This document shows, piece after piece, positions 1 to 7,522 of a stretch of 29,523 bases of DNA. Positions within the stretch are counted from its first letter, which is position 1. The number at the start of each line of letters is the position of its first letter. The translations under genes were made by a program, and so were the position numbers. Under the pieces are notes generated by a model. The model made no database searches, was not told the DNA's origin, and saw nothing but the letters and a program-made list of their open reading frames with translations. The stretch covers positions 1 through 29,523 of the forward strand of contig DIVL01000034.1 in assembly GCA_002435825.1 (NCBI GenBank). The letters run 5' to 3'. Origin of the DNA: Anaerolineaceae bacterium UBA6133. Its GTDB lineage: Bacteria; Chloroflexota; Anaerolineae; Anaerolineales; Anaerolineaceae.

Positions 1-200
1 TGACTTTCAAGACGGTATCTACGGGATAGGACCAGAATTAGTTGGCGGAGTGCACAAAAGAGGTGCATTCCGCCCTACCAAGACCGTCAGTTCGTAGGTC
101 GGAATGAGACTGCCATTCGACGCTGGAATATTGATAGCCTTACGCAGGCTCACTCCGACATTGAATGAATTGAACTCGTTGTAGGGCGAGACAATTCGTT

Positions 201-298
201 GTAGGGCGAGACGAAGTGCCCGCGCAGCAGGATATTGGAAGTACTGCACACATTATCACGCAGAGACCTTGGTGTACTTCCAATCCGCCATCACGCCA
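201..298. repeat. Hairpin repeat family, long form, copy 1
   Basis: This ~98-bp unit recurs at 480-577 with few differences. It begins with GTAGGGCGAGAC and has CAATCCGCC near its end. Inside, ATTGGAAGTAC (234-244) is the exact reverse complement of GTACTTCCAAT (274-284), so the transcript can form an 11-bp stem. The end sequences match the shorter elements at 332-397, 5618-5683 and 5708-5773. Confidence 0.8.
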
Positions 299-331
299 TC
301 TACCAACCTTGCCATCCGGTTTACCATCTGC

Positions 332-397
332 GGCGGATTGAGGGCACGATACGTTCGTCCATTATTTCGTTAACGGTACCCTCAATCTCGCCCTACA
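332..397. repeat. Hairpin repeat family, short form, inverted copy
   Basis: The element runs from GGCGGATTGAGGG to CCCTCAATCTCGCCCTACA. ATTGAGGG pairs with CCCTCAAT and the outer GGCG with CGCC. It has the same termini as the elements at 5618-5683 (opposite orientation) and 5708-5773 (same orientation), but its own stem and loop sequence. Confidence 0.75.
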
Positions 398-479
398 ATA
401 AAATGCCCACGAAGCAGGGTATGGCAATCTGCCTGTAATGTTTAGTAAATGAGTTTCCGCAAGGTGAGACAAAGTGCGC

Positions 480-577
480 GTAGGGCGAGACGAAGTGCCC
501 GCGCAGCAGGGTATTGGAAGTACTGCAAACATCATCACGCAGAGATCCTGGTGTGCTTCCAATCCGCCATTACACCA
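480..577. repeat. Hairpin repeat family, long form, copy 2
   Basis: This is the second copy of the 201-298 unit, offset by 279 bases. The stem halves are at 513-523 and 553-563. One change from A to G in the second half leaves a G-U wobble instead of a mismatch, so the hairpin is preserved. Confidence 0.8.
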
Positions 578-753
578 TTGGTTGTTCACTATTGTGCTTG
601 TTGAAAGGTTATAATCAAAAGAGGGCATTTCCCCGCAGCTTGCTGCGAAAAACAGTACGATTAACGGATGAGTGAGACTTGGAGGAAGAGTCACAACATA
701 TCGATGACGAGCAGCTTAAATTGTTTTATCAAGGAAACAATCTAAAGTCGATA

Positions 754-773
754 CCCCGCAGCTTGCTGCGGGG
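754..773. repeat. Perfect GC-rich palindrome
   Basis: CCCCGCAGC, a TT centre, and GCTGCGGGG form a perfect 9-bp inverted repeat. A decayed relative that keeps the left arm and part of the right lies at 631-647. It is a dispersed palindrome of unknown role. A T-rich stretch starts about 9 bases downstream, too far for a standard intrinsic terminator. Confidence 0.65.
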
Positions 774-788
774 AGGATTCATTTTTCT

Positions 789-852
789 TGGTGAGTCATT
801 TAGTTCTCCTATTCAGATTTGGTGATCTATTTAGGATACTTCTGACTCACCA
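789..852. repeat. 64-bp element with 10-bp terminal inverted repeats
   Basis: TGGTGAGTCA (789-798) and TGACTCACCA (843-852) are exact reverse complements separated by 44 AT-rich bases. The layout resembles a very short MITE or an operator pair. No flanking target duplication is obvious. Confidence 0.5.
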
Positions 853-930
853 CTTTTGTTAAGATTCATGAATTTACAGAAAATATGTTACACCAACTCC
901 AAATGGAACCACTTATAACCCATCATACTG

Positions 931-959
931 TTTTAACAAGGCTGGAAATAAGATATAAT
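931..959 (+). promoter_or_regulatory. Promoter placing the start site at the first codon
   Basis: A perfect TATAAT lies at 954-959, with a poor -35 region (TTTTAA at 931-936, 17-base spacer). The expected transcription start is about 7 bases further on, at the ATG at 966. There is no ribosome binding site before that ATG, so a leaderless transcript is likely. Confidence 0.5.
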
Positions 960-965
960 TTCGCT

Positions 966-1379
966 ATGGAAGATAACCAAAACCTGCCTGTTCCCTTTAA
1001 GTTTTATTTACCCGGTATGTTGGTGCTGGTGATCACTGGAGCGGTTGGAATCGCGCTGATTCTAACCATGACATTGCCCACCATTGGTCCGCGCTGGTTG
1101 TTTTTTTTCTTCGTGGTCATATTCGTAACAGGTCTTTTCCTGCCCTTCACCTGGTTCTTGAACCTGCGCTTTCCCTCCACACCCCCAGTTGCACCGCAGG
1201 TGATCATCCGCCAGGCGACGTGGTTTGGCATCTTCGCCGCGCTTTTGCTCTGGCTGCAAATGGGACGGGTGCTGACCGTACCCCTGGGAATTGTTTTGGC
1301 AGCAGCCTTATTTCTGGTGGAGTTTCTGATCAGGCTCTGGGAACGCAGCCGCTGGAAACCTAACCCACAAAGCAACTGA
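966..1379 (+). CDS. Small four-helix membrane protein, function unknown
   Basis: This encodes 137 residues that are strongly hydrophobic, with four probable membrane helices near residues 13-33, 43-63, 81-101 and 105-125 and a short basic C-terminus. I do not recognise the family. An in-frame ATG exists at 885, but that start would place the promoter inside the gene, so I chose 966, which sits 6 bases after a TATAAT. The stop is 2 bases before selA, so the two genes are probably co-transcribed. No catalytic motif is visible. Confidence 0.65.
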   Translation: MEDNQNLPVPFKFYLPGMLVLVITGAVGIALILTMTLPTIGPRWLFFFFVVIFVTGLFLPFTWFLNLRFPSTPPVAPQVIIRQATWFGIFAALLLWLQMGRVLTVPLGIVLAAALFLVEFLIRLWERSRWKPNPQSN

Positions 1380-1381
1380 TC

Positions 1382-2749
1382 ATGGTCTCCCTGCGCGACA
1401 TCCCCTCGGTAGACCAGATTCTTCACCACCCCCGCGCCGAGCAACTTTTGGGGTCCTTTGGGCATGCCTGGACCGTCTCAGCCATCCGCCAGCTGCTGGA
1501 TGATCTGCGCCAAACGCTGCCAAATCTCACCGAAATGCCTTCCGATGAGGAGCTCATAAACTCGCTCGAGACCATCCTTGAACAGCAATCCCAGCCGTCT
1601 CTGCGACCTGTGATCAATGCCACCGGTGTGCTCCTGCATACCAATCTCGGGCGCGCGCCTCTTTCCCACGCTGCGCTGGCAGCCGTCGAAAGCGTTGCCA
1701 GCGGCTACTCCACCCTCGAATACGACCTTGCCAAAGGCAAACGCGGCAAGCGCGACATCCACGCCAGCGAGCTTCTAATCCGCCTGACTGGCGGCGAAAG
1801 CGCCCTGGTGGTCAACAACAATGCCGCCGCGGTGCTCCTGGCGCTCAGCGCCCTGGCAAAAGGCAAGAAAGTAGCCATCTCGCGCTCGCAGTTAGTCGAG
1901 ATCGGCGGTGGCTTTCGCATCCCGGATGTGATGAAGCAATCGGGCGCCAAACTGCTCGAGGTCGGCACCACCAACCGAGTGCGGCTCGCAGATTTTGAGC
2001 AGGCTATCGCCGAAGGCGCGAGCATGCTACTCGTGGCGCACCAATCCAATTTCAAGATCATTGGCTTCACCGAAGAACCTGCCCTCGAGGACCTTGCCAA
2101 ATTAGCTCACCAGCACAATCTGCCCCTCATGGTGGATCTTGGCTCCGGTGCTTTTCTGGACACGGCCAAATATGGCCTGACGCACGAATCGACCGTACAG
2201 GAAACGCTCTCCAAAGGCGCGGACCTGGTTTGCTTCTCGGGTGATAAGCTCCTCGGCGGTCCCCAGGCCGGCATTCTGGTCGGGAAGAACGAACTGCTTT
2301 CCAAAATCCGCCGGCACCCGCTCTATCGGGCGATTCGGGCGGACAAACTCTGCCTGGCGGCACTTTCAGCCACCCTTGACCAATATCTGAAAGGTGAGGC
2401 TGAGCAGGAAATTCCGCTCTACATGATGCTTTCCCGCTCGCTTGAAGATCTGACAGCTCAGGTGCAAAGGTGGATTGACCGCCTTCAGGATGGCAGCGCT
2501 ATGGAAGGGCTTTCCACGGTTGGCGGTGGAAGCCTGCCTGGAGAGACCCTGCCAACCTGCCTGCTTGCACTGAAAGTTAAGTCACCAGCAAAACTCGCCG
2601 AGCGTCTGCGTGAAGCTGATCCGCCAATTATTACCAGGGTGCAGGAAGATCTGCTGCTGCTCGACCCGCGCACCGTCTTCCCCTGGCAGGAAGAAGACCT
2701 GCTAAAAGGTTTAGAATCAATTGGAAAACTATTCGAGGTACAAAAATGA
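1382..2749 (+). CDS. selA: L-seryl-tRNA(Sec) selenium transferase (SelA)
   Basis: SelA is a PLP enzyme that converts seryl-tRNA(Sec) to selenocysteinyl-tRNA(Sec) using selenophosphate. The 455-residue length matches the family. Visible hallmarks are the N-terminal RPVINATGVLLHTNLGRAPL segment near residues 77-96 and FSGDKLLGGPQAG, in which Lys289 is the expected PLP lysine. It starts 2 bases after the upstream stop with no clear ribosome binding site, which suggests translational coupling, and it overlaps the next gene by 4 bases. No selB, selD or tRNA(Sec) gene is in this window, so selenocysteine use by the organism is implied but not shown. SelA-like PLP paralogues with other roles exist, but the conserved segments favour true SelA. 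Confidence 0.88.
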   Translation: MVSLRDIPSVDQILHHPRAEQLLGSFGHAWTVSAIRQLLDDLRQTLPNLTEMPSDEELINSLETILEQQSQPSLRPVINATGVLLHTNLGRAPLSHAALAAVESVASGYSTLEYDLAKGKRGKRDIHASELLIRLTGGESALVVNNNAAAVLLALSALAKGKKVAISRSQLVEIGGGFRIPDVMKQSGAKLLEVGTTNRVRLADFEQAIAEGASMLLVAHQSNFKIIGFTEEPALEDLAKLAHQHNLPLMVDLGSGAFLDTAKYGLTHESTVQETLSKGADLVCFSGDKLLGGPQAGILVGKNELLSKIRRHPLYRAIRADKLCLAALSATLDQYLKGEAEQEIPLYMMLSRSLEDLTAQVQRWIDRLQDGSAMEGLSTVGGGSLPGETLPTCLLALKVKSPAKLAERLREADPPIITRVQEDLLLLDPRTVFPWQEEDLLKGLESIGKLFEVQK

Positions 2750-3984
2750 AACAGGATCTGGATCAACTTATTAGCAAACACGGCGCACATGCCTTGTGGA
2801 TTACCGGAGCAGCCCAACACAATCCTGCCATGGTGTATCTGACTGGCGGCGCGCATATCACCGGTGCTGACTTATTCATTCGCCCCGGGCAAAAGCCCAT
2901 CCTCTGCCACGGAATGATGGAACGGGACGAAGCCGCCAAAACCGGTTATGAGCTGCTCAGCTATGCCAACTTCCCCATAAACGAATATCTCGAGAAAGCC
3001 CAGGGCGATTTACTGGAAGCGTCTGCCAACCGATATGCGGATATCCTGAAGGCGATCGGACTGATAGATGGCAAAGTATTGCTTTATGGCGTGCTCGAAT
3101 TTAGCCAGCTCTTTGCGCTTGTGCAGCGCTTGGCGGAGTTGATGCCAGGTTTGCAGCTGAGCGGTGATTTTGACGGCAGCATTCTGCTTGAAGCCCGCGC
3201 TACCAAGAGCGCCGATGAGCTGGCTCGCATCCGGCACATGGGGCAGATTACTACCTGCGTCGTCAAACGCACTCGGGATTTTCTGACCGCCCACAAAGTG
3301 CAGGACGAGACCCTGATCAAGCAAGATGGCAGTCCTCTGACGATAGGCGATGTTAAGGGATTAATCAATCTCTGGCTGGCAGAAGCCGGCGCGGAGAACC
3401 CTGAAGACACTATCTTTGCCATCGGTCGCGATGCCGGTGTACCGCACAGCAGCGGCACGCTCTCGGACCCCATCACACTCGGAAAGACCATTGTCTTTGA
3501 TATTTACCCCTGTGAAGCTGGTGGTGGATATTTTTATGACTTCACCCGAACCTGGTGCCTGGGGTACGCTCCTGAGGAGGCACAAAAAGCTTACGACCAG
3601 GTGAAGTCGGTTTATGCGCAAATCGTCAATGAACTTGAAAACGATATCAACCCCTCGCGCTACCAAACACGCACATGTGAACTGTTTGAGGGCATGGGGC
3701 ATGAAACCATCCGCCAAAACCCGCAAATCCAGCAAGGGTACATCCACAGCCTCGGTCATGGAGTTGGTTTGAATGTGCACGAGAAACCCTGGTTTGGGCG
3801 CGAAAAAGACCCAACCAACATCTTGCAAGTTGGATCGGTTTTCACGATAGAACCCGGTTTGTATTATCCGGATCGTGGTTATGGCATCCGCCTGGAAGAC
3901 ACCTGGTTTGTCCGTGAGGACGGAAGCTTTGAAAAGTTCGTGGAGTTTCCGATGGAACTGGTCTTACCAATGAGAGGAGCTTAG
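2746..3984 (+). CDS. M24-family metallopeptidase (Xaa-Pro aminopeptidase/dipeptidase type)
   Basis: This 412-residue protein has the creatinase/aminopeptidase fold: an N-terminal domain to about residue 150, then the pita-bread catalytic domain. All five dinuclear metal ligands can be placed: Asp252 (IVFDIYP), Asp265 (YDFTRTW), His338 (SLGHGVGLNVHEKP), Glu369 (TIEPGLYYP) and Glu384 (IRLEDTW). It probably removes N-terminal residues next to proline, or cleaves Xaa-Pro dipeptides, in the cytoplasm. Its ATG overlaps the selA stop by 4 bases, and GAGGT lies 6 bases upstream. The tsaD start follows 1 base after its stop. Substrate cannot be settled from sequence, since creatinase-like relatives share these ligands. 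Confidence 0.88.
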   Translation: MKQDLDQLISKHGAHALWITGAAQHNPAMVYLTGGAHITGADLFIRPGQKPILCHGMMERDEAAKTGYELLSYANFPINEYLEKAQGDLLEASANRYADILKAIGLIDGKVLLYGVLEFSQLFALVQRLAELMPGLQLSGDFDGSILLEARATKSADELARIRHMGQITTCVVKRTRDFLTAHKVQDETLIKQDGSPLTIGDVKGLINLWLAEAGAENPEDTIFAIGRDAGVPHSSGTLSDPITLGKTIVFDIYPCEAGGGYFYDFTRTWCLGYAPEEAQKAYDQVKSVYAQIVNELENDINPSRYQTRTCELFEGMGHETIRQNPQIQQGYIHSLGHGVGLNVHEKPWFGREKDPTNILQVGSVFTIEPGLYYPDRGYGIRLEDTWFVREDGSFEKFVEFPMELVLPMRGA

Positions 3985-3985
3985 C

Positions 3986-5020
3986 ATGAAAAAGATCAAT
4001 ATGCGCGTTTTAGGAATTGAAAGCTCCTGCGATGAAACCGCTGCGGCGGTCGTTGAGAATGGCAGAGTGATACAGAGCAATGTGATCGCCAGCCAGGTGG
4101 ATTTGCATGCCCAGTTTGGCGGTGTATATCCGGAGCTGGCTTCGCGTGAACACGTCAAAGCGGTACACGCGACGGTCAAAGAAGCCCTGCAGCAAGCGCA
4201 CATCGGCTTTGGGGATTTGGATGGAATTGCGGTTACACGCGGTCCGGGTCTGGCTGGCTCACTGGTGGTGGGCGTGAACCTCGCCAAGGGCCTGGCTCTC
4301 TCGACAGACCTGCCCATCGTGGGGGTCAACCACCTTGAGGGGCATCTCTATTCCGCCTGGCTCTATCAGGCTGGCAGCAAGCCCTCCCCTGAACCAAAAC
4401 TTCCCTTGTTAGCCCTGTTGGTTTCCGGTGGGCATACCGAACTGGTGTTGATGCGCGATCATCTTCAGTACGAAACGCTCGGTGGAACCAGCGATGATGC
4501 CGCCGGCGAAGCCTTCGACAAGGTGGCGCGCCTGTTGGAGCTCAAGTACCCGGGCGGTCCTTCGATTCAAAAAGCAGCCATGCAGGGCAATCCACGGGCG
4601 TTTAACTTCCCTAAAGCACGCTTAAGTGAACCCTGGAATTTCTCGTTCAGCGGACTGAAAACAGCAGTTTTGCGTACGGTGGAAGAGTTCAAGTCTGCCC
4701 ACAAGCCCGTGCCCACGGCGGATGTTGCCGCAAGCTTCCAGGCAGCGGTGGTTGGAGCCCTGTTTGAAAAGACCATCGCGGCAGCCCGGGAGTTTGAAGC
4801 GCGCGAAATCATCGTGGCAGGCGGTGTCAGTGCCAACAAAGCCTTGCGTGAAGCTTTCCGCTCGCAAACTGAATTTCGGGTGCACATTCCGCACATCAGC
4901 CTGTGCACTGATAATGCCGCCATGATCGCGGCTGCTGGCTACCGACATTTCATTGCAGACGAAGCCTCTGACCTGGACTTTGACGTGCAGGCAAACTGGT
5001 CATTAGCTACCACAGTCTGA
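3986..5020 (+). CDS. tsaD: tRNA N6-adenosine threonylcarbamoyltransferase (TsaD)
   Basis: TsaD transfers the threonylcarbamoyl group to A37 of tRNAs that read ANN codons, working with TsaB, TsaE and TsaC. The 344-residue length is typical. Motifs seen are MRVLGIESSCDET at the start, GPGLAGSLVVGVN, the metal-binding HxxxH of NHLEGHLYSAW (His116, His120), GGTSDDAAGEAFDK, and CTDNAAMIAAAG containing Asp309. The chosen ATG has GAGGAG (3974-3979) 6 bases upstream; a second Met at 4001 is possible. It closes the compact selA/M24/tsaD run. Confidence 0.95.
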   Translation: MKKINMRVLGIESSCDETAAAVVENGRVIQSNVIASQVDLHAQFGGVYPELASREHVKAVHATVKEALQQAHIGFGDLDGIAVTRGPGLAGSLVVGVNLAKGLALSTDLPIVGVNHLEGHLYSAWLYQAGSKPSPEPKLPLLALLVSGGHTELVLMRDHLQYETLGGTSDDAAGEAFDKVARLLELKYPGGPSIQKAAMQGNPRAFNFPKARLSEPWNFSFSGLKTAVLRTVEEFKSAHKPVPTADVAASFQAAVVGALFEKTIAAAREFEAREIIVAGGVSANKALREAFRSQTEFRVHIPHISLCTDNAAMIAAAGYRHFIADEASDLDFDVQANWSLATTV

Positions 5021-5049
5021 TTACTAATAAACCAAAAAAAGGAGCAACA

Positions 5050-5469
5050 ATGGACGTAAAGTTAACCTGGAATCAAGACATGGCTTTCACTGGTACCGCC
5101 GATTCGGGGCACGAAGTAACGCTGGACTCTTCGGAAGGCTCCGGCGGGCACAACACCGGCTTCAGACCGATGGAATTGATGGCTCTCGGTACGGCTGGAT
5201 GCTCGAGTATGGACGTTATCTCGATCCTGCGCAAGAAGAGGGTGCCGATAACGGCTTATGAGTGCAAAGTCCACGTGGAAAGCGTGCAGGACGCACACCC
5301 GCATGTGTTCAAATTGATGGAATTTGAGTACATCTTAACCGGCAAGGGGATCGATCGGGCGGACGTGGAACGCGCTGTGCAGCTCTCTGAAGAAAAGTAC
5401 TGCCAGGGCATCGCCATGATGCGCAAAACCGCCGAGATCCGCACCAAGATAACCATCATCGAAGAGTAG
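5050..5469 (+). CDS. OsmC/Ohr-family protein
   Basis: This is a 139-residue OsmC-fold protein. The family reduces organic hydroperoxides with two cysteines, here Cys51 (GTAGCSSMD) and Cys118 (EKYCQGIAMM), with the usual spacing. The sequence is closer to the small YhfA-type branch than to Ohr, and for that branch the substrate is not well defined. AAAGGAG lies 5 bases before the ATG. It follows tsaD by 29 bases on the same strand, so it could be transcribed with it. A protective role in an anaerobe is plausible but inferred. Confidence 0.85.
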   Translation: MDVKLTWNQDMAFTGTADSGHEVTLDSSEGSGGHNTGFRPMELMALGTAGCSSMDVISILRKKRVPITAYECKVHVESVQDAHPHVFKLMEFEYILTGKGIDRADVERAVQLSEEKYCQGIAMMRKTAEIRTKITIIEE

Positions 5470-5617
5470 CGTCAAACACGTTATTTACTACCTGCCACGG
5501 GAGTTCAATGCCCTCGTAGCAGGCTTGTTTAATTCCTCCAAACCTTTTTGCGAATAAGACGGGATGATCCCAGAGACGGAATCCCAAGCCCACACTGCTC
5601 CTAGAATCAGACGCGGA

Positions 5618-5683
5618 TGTAGGGCGAGATTGAACGCACCAAATGTTTCCCCAAATGGACCCGCACCGTGCGTTCAATCCGCC
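5618..5683. repeat. Hairpin repeat family, short form
   Basis: It begins TGTAGGGCGAGATTGAACG and ends CGTTCAATCCGCC. ATTGAACGCAC (5629-5639) is the reverse complement of GTGCGTTCAAT (5668-5678), giving an 11-bp stem around a ~28-base loop. The outer ends are shared with the other family members but the inner stem is unique. Confidence 0.8.
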
Positions 5684-5707
5684 ACCACAGAAAAAATTGA
5701 GGAGTCT

Positions 5708-5773
5708 GGCGGATTGAGGACGGTCAAACGTGACCTTTCACAGGAGCCACATCGTCCTCAATCTCGCCCTACA
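5708..5773. repeat. Hairpin repeat family, short form, inverted copy
   Basis: It begins GGCGGATTGAGGACG and ends CGTCCTCAATCTCGCCCTACA. ATTGAGGACG pairs with CGTCCTCAAT over 10 bp. It lies 24 bases from the element at 5618-5683 and points the other way, making a head-to-head pair of hairpins. Confidence 0.8.
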
Positions 5774-5949
5774 GGTTAATACCCGAGTATTTTCCGTATA
5801 GAGAAAATGGTTGGACTTGGCCGTAAGAAATCAGTTTTTTGGACGATAAGACGGCAAACTCAGGTGCTATTCAACCATTTAAAGTGACCAATATTGACGA
5901 TTACAGGTGTGCTTAACTCCGGTGGCATGTCTGCTAATATTTGGTTTAC

Positions 5950-5958
5950 TGGTAAAAT
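5950..5958 (+). promoter_or_regulatory. Extended -10 promoter of the first M1-like lipoprotein
   Basis: TGG directly followed by TAAAAT forms an extended -10 element. The lipoprotein ATG is only 8 bases downstream, so the leader would be a few bases at most. The paralogous gene at 10147 has the matching ACTGGTATACT, which supports the call. Confidence 0.45.
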
Positions 5959-5966
5959 CGCAAGGT

Positions 5967-7433
5967 ATGAAGTTCCGTAAGTTACTCTTGGTGCTCTTCC
6001 TCTTAACCCTCTTTGCCGGCTGCACAGGGCAAGCGACCGAGACTGCCCTGCCTGAGCCTACCGCAATCCCTGAAACCAGCCCAACACCTGCACCCAGCCC
6101 CAGTCCGACTTTTGCGCCAGTCCAACCGCAGCTGCCGCCCCTGCCCGAAAATCGCACTCATTACAAGCTGGACCTGATCCTCAACTACTACACGCATTAC
6201 GGTGCGGTGACGGAAGTGGTCACCTACACCAATCGCAGCAGCCATCCCCTTGAAGAGATTCATTTCGTAGTGCCGCCGCGCAATTTTGAAGGCAGTTACG
6301 ATCAGTCCGATCTGCGCGGCGACCGTGTGGCAGGCTTCAGAGAAGAGGGTATCCACACCCTGGTCATCCTCTCTTCACCCTTGCAGCCGGGCGAGACGAC
6401 CACCTTTACTTTCAGCTTCAGGCTCTACTTCCCGCAGCACCCGGGCATCTACGGCTACACCAACCGCCAAACCAACATTTCGGATTGGTATCCTTTCATC
6501 CCGCCCTATGATGAAGAACAAGGCTGGTTGGCCTATGACCGGGTGGTTGATCAGGACAATATCATCGTGGGTGAATCGATCGTCAACGAATTCAGCGATT
6601 TCAACGTGACCCTCACGCTCACAGACCGCGCTGAGCTGATCGAAGTCGCCGCCAGTTCCCCCGCTAGTGGTTCTGACGGCAAGTATTCCTATCACCTGGA
6701 AGGCGCGCGCGGCTTTTCTTTCTCGGTGAGCGATAGTTACTTTGAGCATGAGGTCGTGCAGGATGGGGTTCGCATCCGCTCTTACGTCTTCATGAACAAC
6801 ATCGAAACTGGCATCGCTGTCACGCAAATCGGCGCAAACGCGATGAGGCTTTATGGGGAGCTGTTGTACCCCTACCCACACGAAATGGTTTCGATCGTGG
6901 TCGGAGATTTCCTTCACAACATGGAAATGGACGGCATGGTCATGATCAGTTATGGCATCTTTGATTTCTATGACGGATCGCCGAAGACCGACCTTGTGTT
7001 GATGACATCGCACGAACTGATGCACATGTGGTTTTACGGCACCATCGGCAACAATCACGCCCTGGAGCCCTGGCTGGACGAGGCCTTCGCGACTTACGCG
7101 GAACTGCTTTATTACCAGGAGTATCATCCAGCGGATGTGGAATGGTGGTGGGCAATTCGCATCCACGAACAGAATCCCCAGGGTTTCGTTGATTCGGACA
7201 TAAATCTGGAAGGTGGTTATGTTCCCTACCGCAATGCTGTTTATCTTCGGGGTGTTCAATTCCTGAACGAGGTGCGGCTGGCGGTTGGAGAAGCAGAGTT
7301 CTTCGCCGCTCTTAAAGACTATGCTTATAGCAACACCTGGCGCATTGCAGCCCGGCAGGATTTCTTTGATGCCTTCGCGCGTCATAGCCAGGTGGACCTG
7401 GGACCGATTGTTTCCAAGTATTTTGAAAACTAA
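5967..7433 (+). CDS. M1-like (gluzincin) metallopeptidase lipoprotein
   Basis: This 488-residue protein has a lipoprotein signal (MKFRKLLLVLFLLTLFAGC, lipid on Cys19), a Pro/Thr/Ser linker to about residue 50, a beta-rich N-terminal domain and an M1-type catalytic domain. The zinc site is HELMH (His349, His353) with Glu350 as base and Glu372 of WLDEAFATY 18 residues on, as in M1 enzymes. The exopeptidase motif that normally reads GxMEN is NMEMDG (Met319, Glu320), so substrate choice may differ from classic aminopeptidases. I chose ATG 5967 over an upstream ATG at 5907 because only it gives a clean signal peptide. It precedes a LysM/M23 peptidase and is paralogous to the gene at 10147. Confidence 0.85.
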   Translation: MKFRKLLLVLFLLTLFAGCTGQATETALPEPTAIPETSPTPAPSPSPTFAPVQPQLPPLPENRTHYKLDLILNYYTHYGAVTEVVTYTNRSSHPLEEIHFVVPPRNFEGSYDQSDLRGDRVAGFREEGIHTLVILSSPLQPGETTTFTFSFRLYFPQHPGIYGYTNRQTNISDWYPFIPPYDEEQGWLAYDRVVDQDNIIVGESIVNEFSDFNVTLTLTDRAELIEVAASSPASGSDGKYSYHLEGARGFSFSVSDSYFEHEVVQDGVRIRSYVFMNNIETGIAVTQIGANAMRLYGELLYPYPHEMVSIVVGDFLHNMEMDGMVMISYGIFDFYDGSPKTDLVLMTSHELMHMWFYGTIGNNHALEPWLDEAFATYAELLYYQEYHPADVEWWWAIRIHEQNPQGFVDSDINLEGGYVPYRNAVYLRGVQFLNEVRLAVGEAEFFAALKDYAYSNTWRIAARQDFFDAFARHSQVDLGPIVSKYFEN

Positions 7434-7476
7434 GCTTTTCCTTCCCAAAGGGGCTTTTCAGGGGCATTACCTCAAC

Positions 7477-7505
7477 TTGACACTCCTGAATTTGGCGGGT
7501 AACAT
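7477..7505 (+). promoter_or_regulatory. Sigma-70-type promoter for the LysM/M23 gene
   Basis: TTGACA (7477-7482) and TAACAT (7500-7505) are separated by exactly 17 bases. The start site would be near 7512, leaving a short leader that contains GGAG (7513-7516) ahead of the ATG at 7523. The LysM/M23 gene can therefore be transcribed independently of the M1-like gene. Confidence 0.6.
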
Positions 7506-7522
7506 CCAAAGCTGGAGTTATT

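Larger units (their letters stand above)
1..965. other. Gene-free repeat-rich region
   Basis: No credible gene is seen here. The open frames on both strands run across inverted repeats, have no ribosome binding site and give low-complexity translations. The stretch holds two copies of a ~98-bp repeat, one related hairpin element, a perfect GC-rich palindrome and a 10-bp terminal inverted repeat, each listed separately. It ends in the promoter of the first gene. Confidence 0.7.
5470..5966. other. Intergenic region with two hairpin repeats
   Basis: No gene is supported here. The region holds two hairpin-family elements in opposite orientation (5618-5683 and 5708-5773) and, near its end, the promoter of the next lipoprotein gene. 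I see no clear intrinsic terminator after the OsmC-family gene, although the 5618-5683 hairpin could slow transcription. Confidence 0.6.

Noticed and set aside
362..694. 110-codon minus-strand open frame in the left gap
   Set aside because: It runs through several inverted repeats, has no ribosome binding site and its translation resembles no protein family.
754..773. Intrinsic terminator at the GC palindrome
   Set aside because: The T-rich stretch is about 9 bases away and no gene lies upstream on the plus strand.
885..965. Upstream ATG extending the first membrane protein
   Set aside because: The extension would place a perfect TATAAT inside the gene and adds residues with no membrane-protein character; the ATG at 966 fits better.
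6375..7448. 357-codon minus-strand frame opposite the first M1-like gene
   Set aside because: The plus-strand frame has a lipobox and a complete zinc site; the opposite frame has no start signal or recognisable domain and is a shadow.
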